DNA of 64,000 nucleotides from an uncultured Oscillospiraceae bacterium (GCA_949741215.1 CATJLA010000117.1:1-64000), one strand, 5' to 3'. Positions 31,372 to 40,547 are shown, numbered from the stretch's first letter. Program-made: numbers and translations. Notes: generated by a model from the sequence alone, not told the origin.

Positions 31372-32645
31372 AGCCGGGTTCCCCCTTCCTCAATGCCGTT
31401 TTCCTCCAGGCGGGCCTGATGCTCCGCCTGTTCAATCAGCTTCCGGCGGTTTTCCGGCAAGGGTTCTTCCTTCAGCAGCTGATAAAAATCGGCAAACAGC
31501 TCCACCGGGGTTTTGGCTTTTTTCTTCCGGCGGCCTCCTTGGGGCATATCGTCCTCCGGTGGGGCATCCGGCTCCCAAATTTCCGCCGACGTCCTGAAAA
31601 CGTAGGGGTCTTCTGCCCTGTCCTGAAGGTACATCCGTCCCTGTTCCTCCCTTTTTCGGGAGAGAAATTCAATCCCCAGCAAGCAGGGGAAGACCTCTCG
31701 CAGGCGCCCCATAGGGTTCAGCACGCCGCCTTCCTGGGTCAAATTGGCAAAAACATAATCTCCGGTATCCGGCTGGCGGCGGTTAGCCTCCAGAATTTGC
31801 TCCAGGCTGCCTGTTACCACCCGTAAATTTCGCAGAGACGGCAGCTCGATCCGCTGAACCTGCAGCCCCTCGCCGGTAAGCTCCACCAGGTTTACCCCTT
31901 TTTTCTGCAAAGCCTCCGAAACGGAATACTTGAGCATAGACCCGCTGTAACGGAAGCGGCCATCCCCCAGTACCTGGGGCGCATGCAGATGCCCCAGAGC
32001 CACATAGTCAAACCAATCCGCCGGATGGAGATCGATCAGATCCGCACCGCCTACCGAGAGCTCGGAGTCGGAAAATAGCAGCTCGTCCCCGGAATGGCCC
32101 TGCCGCAGGTACTGAAAAAACCCGTGGGCCACCAGCACATTTTTTTCACCAGGGCGGACGAACTGGCGGTTATATGCCATCAGCGCCTCAAACCCCTGCT
32201 GATAGCTGCCGATTTCCTGCTCCGGGAAGAGAGGCCGCAGCTGGGCGGGGGTGAAGTAGGGCAGCAGCCAAAAGGTGGTCTGCTGCCGCTCAAAGCGTAC
32301 CTGCCGGATCTCCTTTTCCGGCGCGCCTGCCACATACAGGCCGGACTCCTGATACAGCCTGCTGCCAAAGGAGAGCCGGGCTCCGTTATCGTGGTTGCCG
32401 GCAATAACCAATACCTTTACTCCCAGCTCCCGGGCAAAGCGGGTAAGGGTTTGGTCCAGCAGGGTTACCGCCTCCACCGGGGGAATTCCCCGATCATAGA
32501 CGTCCCCGGCAATTACCAGGGCCTCCGGCTTTTGCTCCCGCAACAGCTGCTCCAGCCCGTTCAGCCAGTAAATCTGGTCCTCCAGCAGGGGGTATTCATT
32601 CAGGCTCCGTCCCAAATGCCAGTCAGCGGTATGAATAAATTTCAT
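31368..32645 (-). CDS. sbcD: Nuclease SbcCD subunit D (metallophosphoesterase)
   Basis: A 425-residue Mre11-like nuclease. Metal-binding motifs are FIHTADWHLGR at the N-terminus, GDVYDRG, GNHDN near residue 80, VAHGFF, and YVALGHLHAPQV. An acidic C-terminal linker with basic patches (RRKKKAK) precedes the SbcC-contact helix. It overlaps sbcC by four bases. AAAGGAAGAGAAGG precedes the ATG. Confidence 0.97.
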   Translation of the reverse strand: MKFIHTADWHLGRSLNEYPLLEDQIYWLNGLEQLLREQKPEALVIAGDVYDRGIPPVEAVTLLDQTLTRFARELGVKVLVIAGNHDNGARLSFGSRLYQESGLYVAGAPEKEIRQVRFERQQTTFWLLPYFTPAQLRPLFPEQEIGSYQQGFEALMAYNRQFVRPGEKNVLVAHGFFQYLRQGHSGDELLFSDSELSVGGADLIDLHPADWFDYVALGHLHAPQVLGDGRFRYSGSMLKYSVSEALQKKGVNLVELTGEGLQVQRIELPSLRNLRVVTGSLEQILEANRRQPDTGDYVFANLTQEGGVLNPMGRLREVFPCLLGIEFLSRKREEQGRMYLQDRAEDPYVFRTSAEIWEPDAPPEDDMPQGGRRKKKAKTPVELFADFYQLLKEEPLPENRRKLIEQAEHQARLEENGIEEGGTRL

Positions 32646-32699
32646 AGCAGCACCTTCTCTTCCTTTTTCAGACGCAAGCGGGCTTTTGCTCCCAGGGGT

Positions 32700-32969
32700 T
32701 TACTCCGGCTGGGCCGTTTTTGGGGCAATTTCCCCCCGAACATACCGTTTTTCTTCCTCCAACAGCCAGGCTTTGATCTGCTCCAGCCCCTCCCGGCTTA
32801 CCGGAAAGGTATTCTCGGACATCACCGAAGCTTTTTCAAAGCAATACACCGCATAGGTGTAAGCATGTATTTCCTCTCCTTTTGGGACGAGGCGAAAGCG
32901 GAAGTCCCCCAGGCTGCCGGTAAACGGGTTTTGGGCGGCAAAAAATTCTACTTTGGGCAGTTCGATCAT
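32700..32969 (-). CDS. Small hypothetical protein upstream of sbcD
   Basis: An 89-residue soluble protein (MIELPKVEFFAAQNPFTGSL, GDFRFRLVPKGEEIHAYTYAVYCFEKA, LEQIKAWLLEEEKRYVRGE). I do not recognise the family. The ATG at 32969 follows AAAAGGAG, and eight earlier in-frame codons lack such a site. It is 54 bases before sbcD and is probably co-transcribed with sbcDC, which hints at DNA repair only by association. Confidence 0.7.
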   Translation of the reverse strand: MIELPKVEFFAAQNPFTGSLGDFRFRLVPKGEEIHAYTYAVYCFEKASVMSENTFPVSREGLEQIKAWLLEEEKRYVRGEIAPKTAQPE

Positions 32970-32993
32970 AGCTTTTCTCCTTTTAGCAAACAA

Positions 32994-33130
32994 AAGTTAA
33001 GGTGTGGGGAAATGTGCAGCCGTCCAAGTGATTGCACAAGCCTGTGTGCCACAGCTTTGCAGAAGCCTCATGAAAAAGCACAAAATAACAGAGCGGCAGT
33101 CACGTCCCTGAAAAACGCAATTTTACAACA
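32994..33130. other. Gap between secF end and the small hypothetical gene
   Basis: It contains GGCAGTCACGTCCCTGAAAA (33095-33114), a copy of the dispersed motif. Nothing else is recognised. Confidence 0.5.
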
Positions 33131-33156
33131 AAAACAGACGGGAAAACTCCCGCCTG
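33126..33156 (-). terminator. Terminator of secDF
   Basis: CAGGCGGGAG pairs with CCCGTCTG on the minus strand, followed by TTTTTGT. Confidence 0.8.
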
Positions 33157-33205
33157 TTTTGCTTTCAGGCCGGATTGGCCTCTTTTGTTTTGTTGAATAA
33201 GGGAA

Positions 33206-34138
33206 TTACTTTTGAGCAGCTTCCTTTTTTTTGGCGGAATACTCCTGCCAGGTTACCCACAAGCAGGGAACCAGACATACCGAAGAAAACACACCCGATG
33301 CCATACCGATCATCATGGGGAAGGCAAAGGATACAATAGAATCCACATGGAAAATCAAAGTAATTACGCTGATAGCAGCCAGAGCCAGTACTGATGATAT
33401 TGTGGTATTGATGGTTCTGCCCAGACATTGGTTGACGCTGCGGTTTACCAGCTCACGGACGTTATACTTATTGCCGAAGGTGCGCCTGTTTTCCCGGATA
33501 CGGTCGTAGATTACGATGGTATCGTTGATAGAGTAGCCCAGAATGGTAAGCACAACTGCCATAAAGTTAGAGTCGATGGAAATACGGAAAAGCAGGAACA
33601 CGCCATAGACGATAATGACGTCGTGAATCAGCGCCACTACCGAGAAGATACCGGCAGACCAGCCGCTGATCCGCTTAAACCGCAGTGCAATATACACCAC
33701 CAGCAGCAAAGAGGCCACTGCAACAGCCACTAAGCTTTTGGCCAGAAATTCGCCGCCGATAGAAGCGTCAACATTGCTGATGGAAACCGATTCCAGCTCG
33801 TTATCGGCAAAACGCTCGATTACAGCCTGAGACAGGGCGGACTGCTGCTCTGAAGAAATGCCGGAGGTAGAGGCCAGGGAAATTACCAGGTTGTTTTTGC
33901 CGGTGCGGATATCCGCGCTTTCCTGCAAAGAAACCGATTCTCCCAAGGTGGATTCTACCAGGGACTGGAATTCTCCCTTATCCAGCTCGCCGGAATAGGA
34001 GTAAGTGATCAAAGTGCCTCCCTTAAACTCAATCGCCAGGTTCACCCCGAAAATAAAGGTGCTGATGAGAATAATTGCCATCAAAGCGATGGAGATGGAG
34101 AAGAAAATTTTCTTTTTTCCTACAAAATCTATCATCAT
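33206..34138 (-). CDS. secF: Protein translocase subunit SecF
   Basis: A 310-residue RND-type membrane protein that helps pull proteins through SecYEG using the proton gradient. It has six spans, an N-terminal FVGKKKIFFSISIAL, the extracytoplasmic segment IEFKGGT, and the diagnostic TILGYSINDTIVIYDRIRENRR. The start overlaps the secD stop (ATGA). MMID offers two ATGs, and the first follows GGAGGTAAGAA. Confidence 0.96.
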   Translation of the reverse strand: MMIDFVGKKKIFFSISIALMAIILISTFIFGVNLAIEFKGGTLITYSYSGELDKGEFQSLVESTLGESVSLQESADIRTGKNNLVISLASTSGISSEQQSALSQAVIERFADNELESVSISNVDASIGGEFLAKSLVAVAVASLLLVVYIALRFKRISGWSAGIFSVVALIHDVIIVYGVFLLFRISIDSNFMAVVLTILGYSINDTIVIYDRIRENRRTFGNKYNVRELVNRSVNQCLGRTINTTISSVLALAAISVITLIFHVDSIVSFAFPMMIGMASGVFSSVCLVPCLWVTWQEYSAKKKEAAQK

Positions 34139-35526
34139 TTCTTACCTCCATACAGCCAGGGTTTGCGCAGTGCCTTGAATTTTGAAAGGGACTTGAGCAT
34201 CAGCCGGGAAGCAGTTACGCCGAACACAAAGTTCAGGATAACGCCTACCAGCAGGGTGTATCCGAAGGAATAGATGGCGCCGGTAACCGAGGAACCGAAG
34301 ATCCCGAAAATAGGCTTTAACAGCATGGCAAAAACGCTGCTGGGCGGCCCAAAGGAGCCCATCAGGATGATAGCGATAATCACCATGGTCAGGTTGCCGT
34401 CCAAAATAGCGGTAAAGGCCCGGGAGAAGCCGGAGTCGATAGCGCTGTCGATAGACTTGCCCAACCGCAGCTCTTCCTTAATACGCTCGGCGGTGATGAT
34501 ATTGGCATCCACACCCATGCCGATAGAAAGGATAATACCGGCGATGCCGGGTAAGGTTAGAGTAAAGCTGGGAAATACGGCGAAATAACCGGAAACCGCT
34601 GCAATCGAGCCGGCAGCTTGTCCTAAAAGGGCGGGGATAGCAACTACGCCGGGCAAACGGTAGAGCACTACCATGAAGATAGAGATCAGCGCAAAGGCAA
34701 TTACCCCTGCCAGAACCATGGCATCCTTAGCGCCCTCGCCCAAGGTGGGGGAAATGGTGCTGAAGTTGTCGGTTTCCAGCTTAAAGGGCAGGGCGCCGGC
34801 ATTGATCTTATCCGCCAGCTCCTTAGCCTCTGCTACCGTAAAGCCGCCTTGTATGACGGCACTGCCATCGGTAATCACGGCGCTTACCCGGGGATAACTG
34901 ATTACGGTATCGTCCATCCAGATGGAGATAACGCCGGTGCCTACCAGCCTGCCGGTTGCCTCGGCAAATTTGGCTGCGCCTTCGTCGTTAAGCTCAAGGG
35001 AGACCATGGGGGTATTGTTCTCGGTAGAGACCACTACAGAGGCGCTTTCCACGTCCTTACCCTCCAGGATAATAGTTTCGGCGGTAATGCCGGAGGGGCG
35101 GCCCCATTCGTCGGTTTCATATCCTTCCCGGAAAGTTAACAGGGCGGTTTCACCCAGCTCGGCAATAGCTTGCTCAGGGTTAAAGTCCACCTCATCCTCT
35201 TTCCATGGAAAACGGACGATGATCCGGTTTTTCTCATAGTCGGTATAAATTTCGTGGTCGGTGATATTTTGAGAAACTAAGCGCACCTTAATGATCTGCT
35301 CGGCGGCATCCATCTCTTCCCGGGTGGCTTCGATCCCCTCCGGCGGCCGAAATGTGACGTCTACACCGCCCCGGATGTCAATCCCCCAGCGGATATCGTT
35401 GGCCCCTTTGATGTAAGTTTTGGTTACATCGCCGTAGCTTGTGCTGATTCCGCAGATGGTTGTCCAGGTCAGGAGGCCGATAAGCAACGCCACAACGAAA
35501 AACACCGGTTTTCCAATCTTTTTCAT
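34135..35526 (-). CDS. secD: Protein translocase subunit SecD
   Basis: A 463-residue partner of SecF with six spans and a large external P1 domain. Signatures are IRWGIDIRGGVDVTFRP, GALPFKLE, and the C-terminal GIILSIGMGVDANIITAERIKEELR. The ATG at 35526 has GGAGG seven bases upstream, while a TTG two codons earlier is too close to that site. It heads the secDF unit behind a strong promoter. Confidence 0.96.
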   Translation of the reverse strand: MKKIGKPVFFVVALLIGLLTWTTICGISTSYGDVTKTYIKGANDIRWGIDIRGGVDVTFRPPEGIEATREEMDAAEQIIKVRLVSQNITDHEIYTDYEKNRIIVRFPWKEDEVDFNPEQAIAELGETALLTFREGYETDEWGRPSGITAETIILEGKDVESASVVVSTENNTPMVSLELNDEGAAKFAEATGRLVGTGVISIWMDDTVISYPRVSAVITDGSAVIQGGFTVAEAKELADKINAGALPFKLETDNFSTISPTLGEGAKDAMVLAGVIAFALISIFMVVLYRLPGVVAIPALLGQAAGSIAAVSGYFAVFPSFTLTLPGIAGIILSIGMGVDANIITAERIKEELRLGKSIDSAIDSGFSRAFTAILDGNLTMVIIAIILMGSFGPPSSVFAMLLKPIFGIFGSSVTGAIYSFGYTLLVGVILNFVFGVTASRLMLKSLSKFKALRKPWLYGGKK

Positions 35527-35532
35527 GAGCAA

Positions 35533-35680
35533 TCCTCCATTGAATATTCTGACGCCGTTCCCGGTTTTCCAGGCTCAGGGGGATTTGTCCCCTTTGCTAA
35601 GGGAAACAGGGCAAAACGGCGGAAAGCTCCCCAAAAACGAGAAACCCTCCGCTGTTTCCTGCCCGGCAATCTTACCGTTA
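35533..35680. other. secD leader
   Basis: About 150 bases between promoter and secD, with loosely paired segments GGGGATTTGTCCCC and CCCTTTGCTAAGGG. No riboswitch family is recognised. Confidence 0.4.
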
Positions 35681-35709
35681 ATTATATTTTATCCGCAAAA
35701 AAATGTCAA
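35681..35709 (-). promoter_or_regulatory. Promoter of secDF
   Basis: Minus-strand TTGACA (35704-35709) and TATAAT (35681-35686), both perfect, 17 bases apart. Confidence 0.92.
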
Positions 35710-35769
35710 CCGAAAGTCTTTGGTTTTCCCTATAAAATCCAAAACTTTTTGTTCTTTTTGGAAAATTTT

Positions 35770-36255
35770 TTAGTTTTTGTAGGTAACCTGCGCATTCTGC
35801 TTTCGGTAGCTGTCGTTATCCTTCATGCCAAGCTCCTGCTGGACCTGGGTCAGCATTTGCTTCAACCGCTTAGCCTTTTGAGGGTCCTGCTCGGTTTTCA
35901 GCTGCTTTTCCAGCTGCTCCCCCTGCTTTTTCAAAGCTTCAATTTCCCGGTCTACTCTGTCCGTATTGGTGATGCACTGCTCCTCTTTCTTCTGCTCCGG
36001 GGCAGCGTTTTCAGGGGCTTTGGGGGCATCAAATTCCAGCTTGGGGTTGCCCTCCTCATCCTGCCCCATTTTATACAGGCCGATTGACTGTTCCGGCTGC
36101 CCCGGCTCATAGCGGTCATATTTGGGCGCGCCCTTGTTTTCCTCAATTTTCTGGACGTAAGCGGGCCTTATATTCTGCGCCTCTTTGGCCTCGCTTACCC
36201 GCTGATTTTCTGCCGCCGCTGCGGTAGTGCTGCTGGTAATCGGCTGGATCGTCAT
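35770..36255 (-). CDS. Hypothetical coiled-coil protein
   Basis: A 161-residue hydrophilic protein. The N-terminal part (TIQPITSSTTAAAAENQRVSEA) is low complexity. The C-terminal part (about 105-150, DRVDREIEALKKQGEQLEKQL, KAKRLKQMLTQVQQELG) is a predicted coiled coil. It resembles cytoplasmic proteins of the FlxA type in layout, but nothing proves a flagellar role and no flagellar gene is near. The ATG at 36255 follows GAGGAA. Confidence 0.7.
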   Translation of the reverse strand: MTIQPITSSTTAAAAENQRVSEAKEAQNIRPAYVQKIEENKGAPKYDRYEPGQPEQSIGLYKMGQDEEGNPKLEFDAPKAPENAAPEQKKEEQCITNTDRVDREIEALKKQGEQLEKQLKTEQDPQKAKRLKQMLTQVQQELGMKDNDSYRKQNAQVTYKN

Positions 36256-36302
36256 GGCTGCTTCCTCTTTTCTATATAAGGTTATCATTTCCTTCTGTTA
36301 GT

Positions 36303-36331
36303 ATTTTATCAGATTTTCTTTTCATTTGCAA
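36303..36331 (-). promoter_or_regulatory. Promoter of the coiled-coil protein gene
   Basis: Minus-strand TTGCAA (36326-36331) and TAAAAT (36303-36308), 17 bases apart. Confidence 0.75.
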
Positions 36332-36371
36332 TCTTTTTCTGGAAAAGCTGCACTGCGCATTTTCGCCTCCC

Positions 36372-36481
36372 TCCGGGGGTGTTTCGCTCTCTGCGGAGAG
36401 CGACCAGGGACTCTGTCCCTGGACCCTGCCACCTTTAAGGAAGGTGGACGAACCTCTTTTTCCGCTCCGCATACCTTAACG
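36372..36481 (+). repeat. Triple-hairpin intergenic repeat, copy 2
   Basis: It has the same order as copy 1 at 11257. The hairpins are CGCTCTCTGCGGAGAGCG, CAGGGACTCTGTCCCTG and CCACCTTTAAGGAAGGTGG, then GACGAA, a T run, and CGCTCCGCATACCTTAACG. Stems are kept by compensating changes between copies. Confidence 0.8.
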
Positions 36482-36495
36482 TTGGCTTCCATTTA

Positions 36496-36541
36496 CAAAA
36501 AGGCACAGCCTGGGGGCAGAAGGTTGCCCCCGGCTGTGCCG
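36496..36541 (-). terminator. Terminator of the aminotransferase gene
   Basis: GGCACAGCC and GGGGGCA pair with TGCCCCC and GGCTGTGCC, with TTTTTG after it on the minus strand. Confidence 0.88.
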
Positions 36542-36555
36542 TCCTAAAAGCTGAT

Positions 36556-37869
36556 TTATGCAGGGGTTTTCTCCTCTGCGGCGCGTTGGGCCAGAAGCTT
36601 TTCCACACTGGCCAGCTTAACACACAGGCTGAACAGCTCCGCCGCCTGCCTGAGCTCCTCCACAGGGGGGAAGCTGGGTGCAATCCGGATGACGGAATCC
36701 TGCGGATCACGTCCGTAGGGATGGGTAGCTCCGGCGGAGGTCATCACCACACCGGCTTCCTTGCAGAGAGAGACAATCCGCTTGGCGCAGCCCTCCAGCG
36801 CTTCAAAGCAGATGAAATATCCGCCCCGGGGATTGTTCCACCTGCCGATTCCAGCGTCTCCCAGCTCCCGCTCCAGCGTTTCCTGCACCACCTGGAACTT
36901 AGGCCGCAGAATGGCCGCATGCTTTCTCATATGCTCATAGATATTTTCCACATTCTGGAAGTAGAGGACATGGCGCAGCTGGTTGATCTTATCCGGGCCG
37001 ATGGTCTGAACGCTTAACTGCTTGGTGATGGCCACCATGTTCTCCAAAGAGGAGGCCAGGAAGGATACCCCCGCCCCTGCAAAGGAAATTTTAGAGGTGG
37101 AGGCGAACATGTACAGCATGCTTTCCTTACCGTTTTTCTTCAGCTCGGTAAACAGATCCAGCAGATGGTCCTGCTGATCGTCATAAAGGTGATGGATGAC
37201 GTAGGCGTTATCCCAGAAGATGCGGAAGTCCGGCGCGGCGGGCTTTAGGTTGGCAAACCGGCGCACCACAGCGTCGGAATAGGTGATGCCTTGGGGATTG
37301 GAGTACTTGGGTACGCACCAAATGCCCTTGATGGTCTCATCCTTGGAAACAAGGGCTTCGATCAGGTCCATATCCGGGCCGTCGGACTTCATAGGGATGG
37401 GGATCATATCAATGTCAAAGTATTCGCAGATGGAAAAATGCCTGTCATAACCGGGGACAGGGCAGAGAAATTTGATCTTCTCGTACCGTCCCCAGGGCTT
37501 GCGGCCGCCGGGAACCCCGTGGAGCATGGCTCGGGCCACGGTATCATACATTACAATCAGGCTGGAGTTGCCGCAAACAATCATTTCCTCCGGCGCAACA
37601 CCGATTACCTTGGAGAACAGCTCCCTGGCCTCCCAAATGCCCTCCAGCTGGCCGTAGTTGCGGATATCCACCCCGGAATCGGTTTTCATAGGATGCTGCG
37701 ATGAAAAGATGTCCATCATTCCCATAGAGAGGTCCAGCTGTTCGGTACTGGGTTTGCCTCGGGACATATCCAACTGCAGGCCCTTGGCCTGCCAGGCGGC
37801 ATACTCCTTTTGCAGCTGCCGCTCCAAATCCAAAAGCTCCTGGGTTGACAAAGACTGATATTCCGGCAT
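36556..37869 (-). CDS. Class I/II aminotransferase of the MocR-like (PF12897) group
   Basis: A 437-residue fold-type I PLP enzyme. The PLP-binding Lys is K260 in FASTSKISFAGAG, with NYGQLEGIWEARELF, CVPKYSNPQGITYSD and FWDNAYVIHHL. The N-terminal SRGKPSTEQLDLS is characteristic of the aspartate aminotransferase-like group with an Aminotran_MocR domain and no DNA-binding region. The start at 37869 has AAGGAGG nine bases upstream. The longer ORF upstream runs through the promoter and is not coding. Confidence 0.9.
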   Translation of the reverse strand: MPEYQSLSTQELLDLERQLQKEYAAWQAKGLQLDMSRGKPSTEQLDLSMGMMDIFSSQHPMKTDSGVDIRNYGQLEGIWEARELFSKVIGVAPEEMIVCGNSSLIVMYDTVARAMLHGVPGGRKPWGRYEKIKFLCPVPGYDRHFSICEYFDIDMIPIPMKSDGPDMDLIEALVSKDETIKGIWCVPKYSNPQGITYSDAVVRRFANLKPAAPDFRIFWDNAYVIHHLYDDQQDHLLDLFTELKKNGKESMLYMFASTSKISFAGAGVSFLASSLENMVAITKQLSVQTIGPDKINQLRHVLYFQNVENIYEHMRKHAAILRPKFQVVQETLERELGDAGIGRWNNPRGGYFICFEALEGCAKRIVSLCKEAGVVMTSAGATHPYGRDPQDSVIRIAPSFPPVEELRQAAELFSLCVKLASVEKLLAQRAAEEKTPA

Positions 37870-37944
37870 GGGCGGATTCCTCCTTACTCCTTTCCCGGCA
37901 GAAAAACTGCCCGGAAGATATCTATTTACAATCATCAACAAAAA

Positions 37945-37972
37945 ATGCAGCAGCTTTTTTAAGCTACTGCAT
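37945..37972 (-). terminator. Hairpin with T tail at the transcript start of the aminotransferase gene
   Basis: ATGCAGTAGCTT pairs with AAGCTGCTGCAT, followed by TTTTTTG on the minus strand. It begins at about the expected transcription start of the promoter at 37976-38004. It could end asnS transcripts, or cap or attenuate the aminotransferase mRNA. Confidence 0.7.
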
Positions 37973-37975
37973 TTT

Positions 37976-38004
37976 AGTATATATGATTTTTTGCTATTTT
38001 GCAA
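37976..38004 (-). promoter_or_regulatory. Promoter of the aminotransferase gene
   Basis: Minus-strand TTGCAA (37999-38004) and TATACT (37976-37981), 17 bases apart. Confidence 0.75.
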
Positions 38005-38016
38005 GTGTATTTTGAA

Positions 38017-38040
38017 ATTCCTGCAAATTATGGCAGGAAT
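38017..38040. promoter_or_regulatory. Palindrome upstream of the aminotransferase promoter
   Basis: ATTCCTGC (38017-38024) and GCAGGAAT (38033-38040) form a perfect 8-bp inverted repeat with an 8-base centre, 13 bases upstream of the -35. It could be an operator. Confidence 0.45.
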
Positions 38041-38194
38041 ACCAATAAACCGCCTGCATATCCCTGTAATTGCAACACTCTGCTCAGAGTATTCCTTCAT
38101 ATAGGACGGCACAGCGCTTTCGGTTTATGCAAAAAGCGGTAAAGCAAGCTGCAAACTATAAGACGTCCTGCAAAAGAAAGGCTTTGATGCCCCC

Positions 38195-39589
38195 TTAGTA
38201 TTCTGCAGAACCGGTAGTTCTGGGGAAGGGCAGTACGTCCCGAATGTTGGAAACCCCGGTGATATACATGATCAGACGCTCAAACCCCAGGCCAAAGCCC
38301 GCGTGCTTTGTACCGCCAAACCGGCGCAGATCCAGGTACCAGCTGTAATCCTCCGGGTTGAGGGAAAGCTCCTTCATCCGGTCCAGCAAAACCTCCAGCC
38401 GCTCCTCCCTTTGGCTGCCGCCGATGATCTCCCCGATGCCGGGTACCAGCATGTCTACCGCTGCAACGGTTTTGTCGTCATCGTTTAAGCGCATATAAAA
38501 GGCTTTGATTTCCTTGGGATAATCGGTGACAAACAAAGGCTTTTGGAATACTGTTTCGGTAAGGTAGCGCTCGTGCTCGGTCTGCAGGTCGCAGCCCCAG
38601 TAAACGGGGTACTCAAACTGATCCTTTACCTTGGTGAGAATTTCAATGGCTTCCGTATAGGTTACCCGGGCAAACTCCGAGTGAATAATGCCGTTCAGCC
38701 GCTCAATAAGGCCCTTGTCGTAGAAGTTATTGAAGAACTTCATCTCCTCCGGGCACTGCTCCAGCACATAGCTGAGAACATATTTCAGCATATCCCCGGC
38801 AAGCTGCATATCGTCCTCCAGGTCAGCAAAGGCAATTTCAGGCTCAATCATCCAAAACTCGGCGGCATGGCGCTGGGTGTAGGATTTTTCTGCCCGGAAG
38901 GTAGGGCCGAAGGTGTAAATTTTAGAGAAGGCCATAGCCATGCACTCCCCCTCCAGCTGGCCGGATACGGTAAGACCGGTGGCTTTGCCGAAGAAGTCCT
39001 GGGAGTAATCCACCTCGCCGGATTCGGTAAGGGGCGGATTTTGGGGATCCAGGGTGGTTACCCGGAACATTTCCCCGGCGCCCTCGCAGTCGCTGCCGGT
39101 GATCAGGGGGGTGTGGGCGTACACAAAGCCCCGCTCGTTAAAGAACTTATGGATGGCATACGCCGCTACCGACCGCACCCGGAACACTGCGTTAAAGGTA
39201 TTAGTGCGGGGCCGCAGGTGTGCGATAGTACGCAGATACTCCAAGGAATGGCGTTTTTTCTGCAAGGGGTACTCGGGGGCGGACTTGCCCTCGATCTCGA
39301 TAGCCTTTGCGTGTATTTCAAAGGGCTGCTTGGCGTTGGGGGTTAAAAGCAGCTCGCCGATAACCACCAGGGCGGCGCCTACGTTTTGTTTTGCAATTTC
39401 CCGGAAGTTTTCTACCTTGGATTCCTCAAAAACCACCTGCAGATTCTGGAAGGTGGAGCCGTCATTCAATTCAATAAACCCCAGGGATTTGGAATCCCGG
39501 ATGGTTTTTACCCAGCCGCACACAGTAATCTCCCGGCCGGCATAGTCCTGAGGAGCTTTCCACAGGGCTTTCAGTTCAACTCTCTGCAT
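38195..39589 (-). CDS. asnS: Asparaginyl-tRNA synthetase
   Basis: A 464-residue class II synthetase that charges tRNA-Asn. An N-terminal OB-fold ([26 protein letters not shown]) is followed by motif 2 ([25 protein letters not shown]) and motif 3 ([15 protein letters not shown]). [17 protein letters not shown] identifies AsnRS rather than AspRS. AAAGGATGAA precedes the ATG. The short leader leaves no room for a T-box. Confidence 0.97.
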   Translation of the reverse strand: MQRVELKALWKAPQDYAGREITVCGWVKTIRDSKSLGFIELNDGSTFQNLQVVFEESKVENFREIAKQNVGAALVVIGELLLTPNAKQPFEIHAKAIEIEGKSAPEYPLQKKRHSLEYLRTIAHLRPRTNTFNAVFRVRSVAAYAIHKFFNERGFVYAHTPLITGSDCEGAGEMFRVTTLDPQNPPLTESGEVDYSQDFFGKATGLTVSGQLEGECMAMAFSKIYTFGPTFRAEKSYTQRHAAEFWMIEPEIAFADLEDDMQLAGDMLKYVLSYVLEQCPEEMKFFNNFYDKGLIERLNGIIHSEFARVTYTEAIEILTKVKDQFEYPVYWGCDLQTEHERYLTETVFQKPLFVTDYPKEIKAFYMRLNDDDKTVAAVDMLVPGIGEIIGGSQREERLEVLLDRMKELSLNPEDYSWYLDLRRFGGTKHAGFGLGFERLIMYITGVSNIRDVLPFPRTTGSAEY

Positions 39590-39661
39590 CGTTATTCATC
39601 CTTTCCGGTTTTGCCGAAAGAGAAGCCGGTTTATCTGCCGGCTTTTCAACAATTTCTTATA

Positions 39662-39690
39662 ATTATAGCCATTTGTGCGCCATTTTGCAA
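39662..39690 (-). promoter_or_regulatory. Promoter of asnS
   Basis: Minus-strand TTGCAA (39685-39690) and TATAAT (39662-39667), 17 bases apart. Confidence 0.8.
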
Positions 39691-39738
39691 CCGTTTTTTG
39701 GCAAAGGGAGGTTTTTTTGCAGCAAAGCTTCGGTCTGC

Positions 39739-39767
39739 TTGCATCTTTTAGAATAAAATGCTACAAT
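39739..39767 (+). promoter_or_regulatory. Promoter of lepB
   Basis: TTGCAT (39739-39744) and TACAAT (39762-39767), 17 bases apart. It is back to back with the asnS promoter. A GACGTC core lies downstream in the leader (near 39809). Confidence 0.75.
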
Positions 39768-39865
39768 AAAGCCATATTTGTTTCTGCCGCCGCACCGCCC
39801 TGCCCACCGACGTCGCGGAAGCTTGCCGGTGCAGGGCCTTAGGTTTTTTGGGAGGTTCATTGATT

Positions 39866-40399
39866 ATGCCCCAGTTTTTGCAAAGGCTTTCTCCAAAGCA
39901 AAAAGATGTGCTGAAAACGGTTTTGCAGCTTTTGGCAGAGGCGCTGGCGCTGTTTGTGCTGTTCCGGTTTGTGATTTGCATTGCTTATGTGCCCAGCGGG
40001 TCGATGGAACCCACCATTCAAAAAAGCTCTGTACTGTTTGTAAACCGTCTGAAAAGCCCTCAAAAGGTGCAGCGGGGGGATATCCTGCTGTTTCAGTCGG
40101 AGGAATATGGCATTACCATGGTAAAGCGGGTGATTGGGCTGCCGGGGGAACATGTTGAGGTCACTGATAATGGCACTGTTTTTGTGGACGGGACTGCTCT
40201 AACGGAGCCTTACGTGCAAAATACAAGCCCTATTTCCGGGGAATTTGAGGTGCCGGAGGATTGTTTTTTGTTTTTGGGTGACAATCGTGCCAATTCCGAG
40301 GACGCCCGCTTTTGGGTGGAGCCGTACATCCCTTTTGACAAGCTTGTAGGGGAAGCGTTGGTTACTCTGTGGCCCTTTGACCGCTTTGGCGGACTATAA
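39866..40399 (+). CDS. lepB: Type I signal peptidase
   Basis: A 177-residue membrane protease that removes signal peptides from Sec substrates. One N-terminal span (about 22-40) is followed by YVPSGSMEPT with catalytic S46 and by GITMVKRVIGLPGE with catalytic K87. GDNRANSEDARFW near the C-terminus is the third conserved box. The size and single span are as in Firmicute SipS. The ATG at 39866 has GGGAGG ten bases upstream. A motif copy follows the stop at once. Confidence 0.95.
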   Translation: MPQFLQRLSPKQKDVLKTVLQLLAEALALFVLFRFVICIAYVPSGSMEPTIQKSSVLFVNRLKSPQKVQRGDILLFQSEEYGITMVKRVIGLPGEHVEVTDNGTVFVDGTALTEPYVQNTSPISGEFEVPEDCFLFLGDNRANSEDARFWVEPYIPFDKLVGEALVTLWPFDRFGGL

Positions 40400-40403
40400 A
40401 AAG

Positions 40404-40426
40404 GGGCAGTCTTGTCCCACAAAAAA
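40404..40426 (+). repeat. GGACG motif after lepB (inverse orientation)
   Basis: GGCAGTCTTGTCCCACAAAA (40405-40424) starts six bases after the lepB stop. A facing copy, TTTTTGTGGACGGGACTGC, lies inside lepB at about 40181-40199. Confidence 0.55.
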
Positions 40427-40518
40427 CAACTGCGGCAAAAGTGGGGCCGCTGCTCCGTTTCGCATTTTTTGTTTGCAGGCTTCAGGGCAAAAAAGGATTT
40501 TCAAGCATAAATTTCCAC

Positions 40519-40547
40519 TTATAACATTGCCGTTTTCTCTCATACTA
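40519..40547 (+). promoter_or_regulatory. Sigma-G-like promoter of the spore protein gene
   Basis: CATACTA (40541-40547) matches the forespore sigma-G -10 consensus exactly. TTATA (40519-40523), 17 bases upstream, resembles the -35. Confidence 0.7.

Noticed and set aside
37870..38112. Longer aminotransferase reading frame starting at 38112
   Set aside because: It runs through the promoter and hairpin. The family start with AAGGAGG is at 37869.
38543..39346. Plus-strand open frame opposite asnS
   Set aside because: A shadow of a clear AsnRS with all class II motifs.
39590..39660. T-box upstream of asnS
   Set aside because: The leader is only about 65 bases, too short for a T-box, and there is no TGGNACC-like box.
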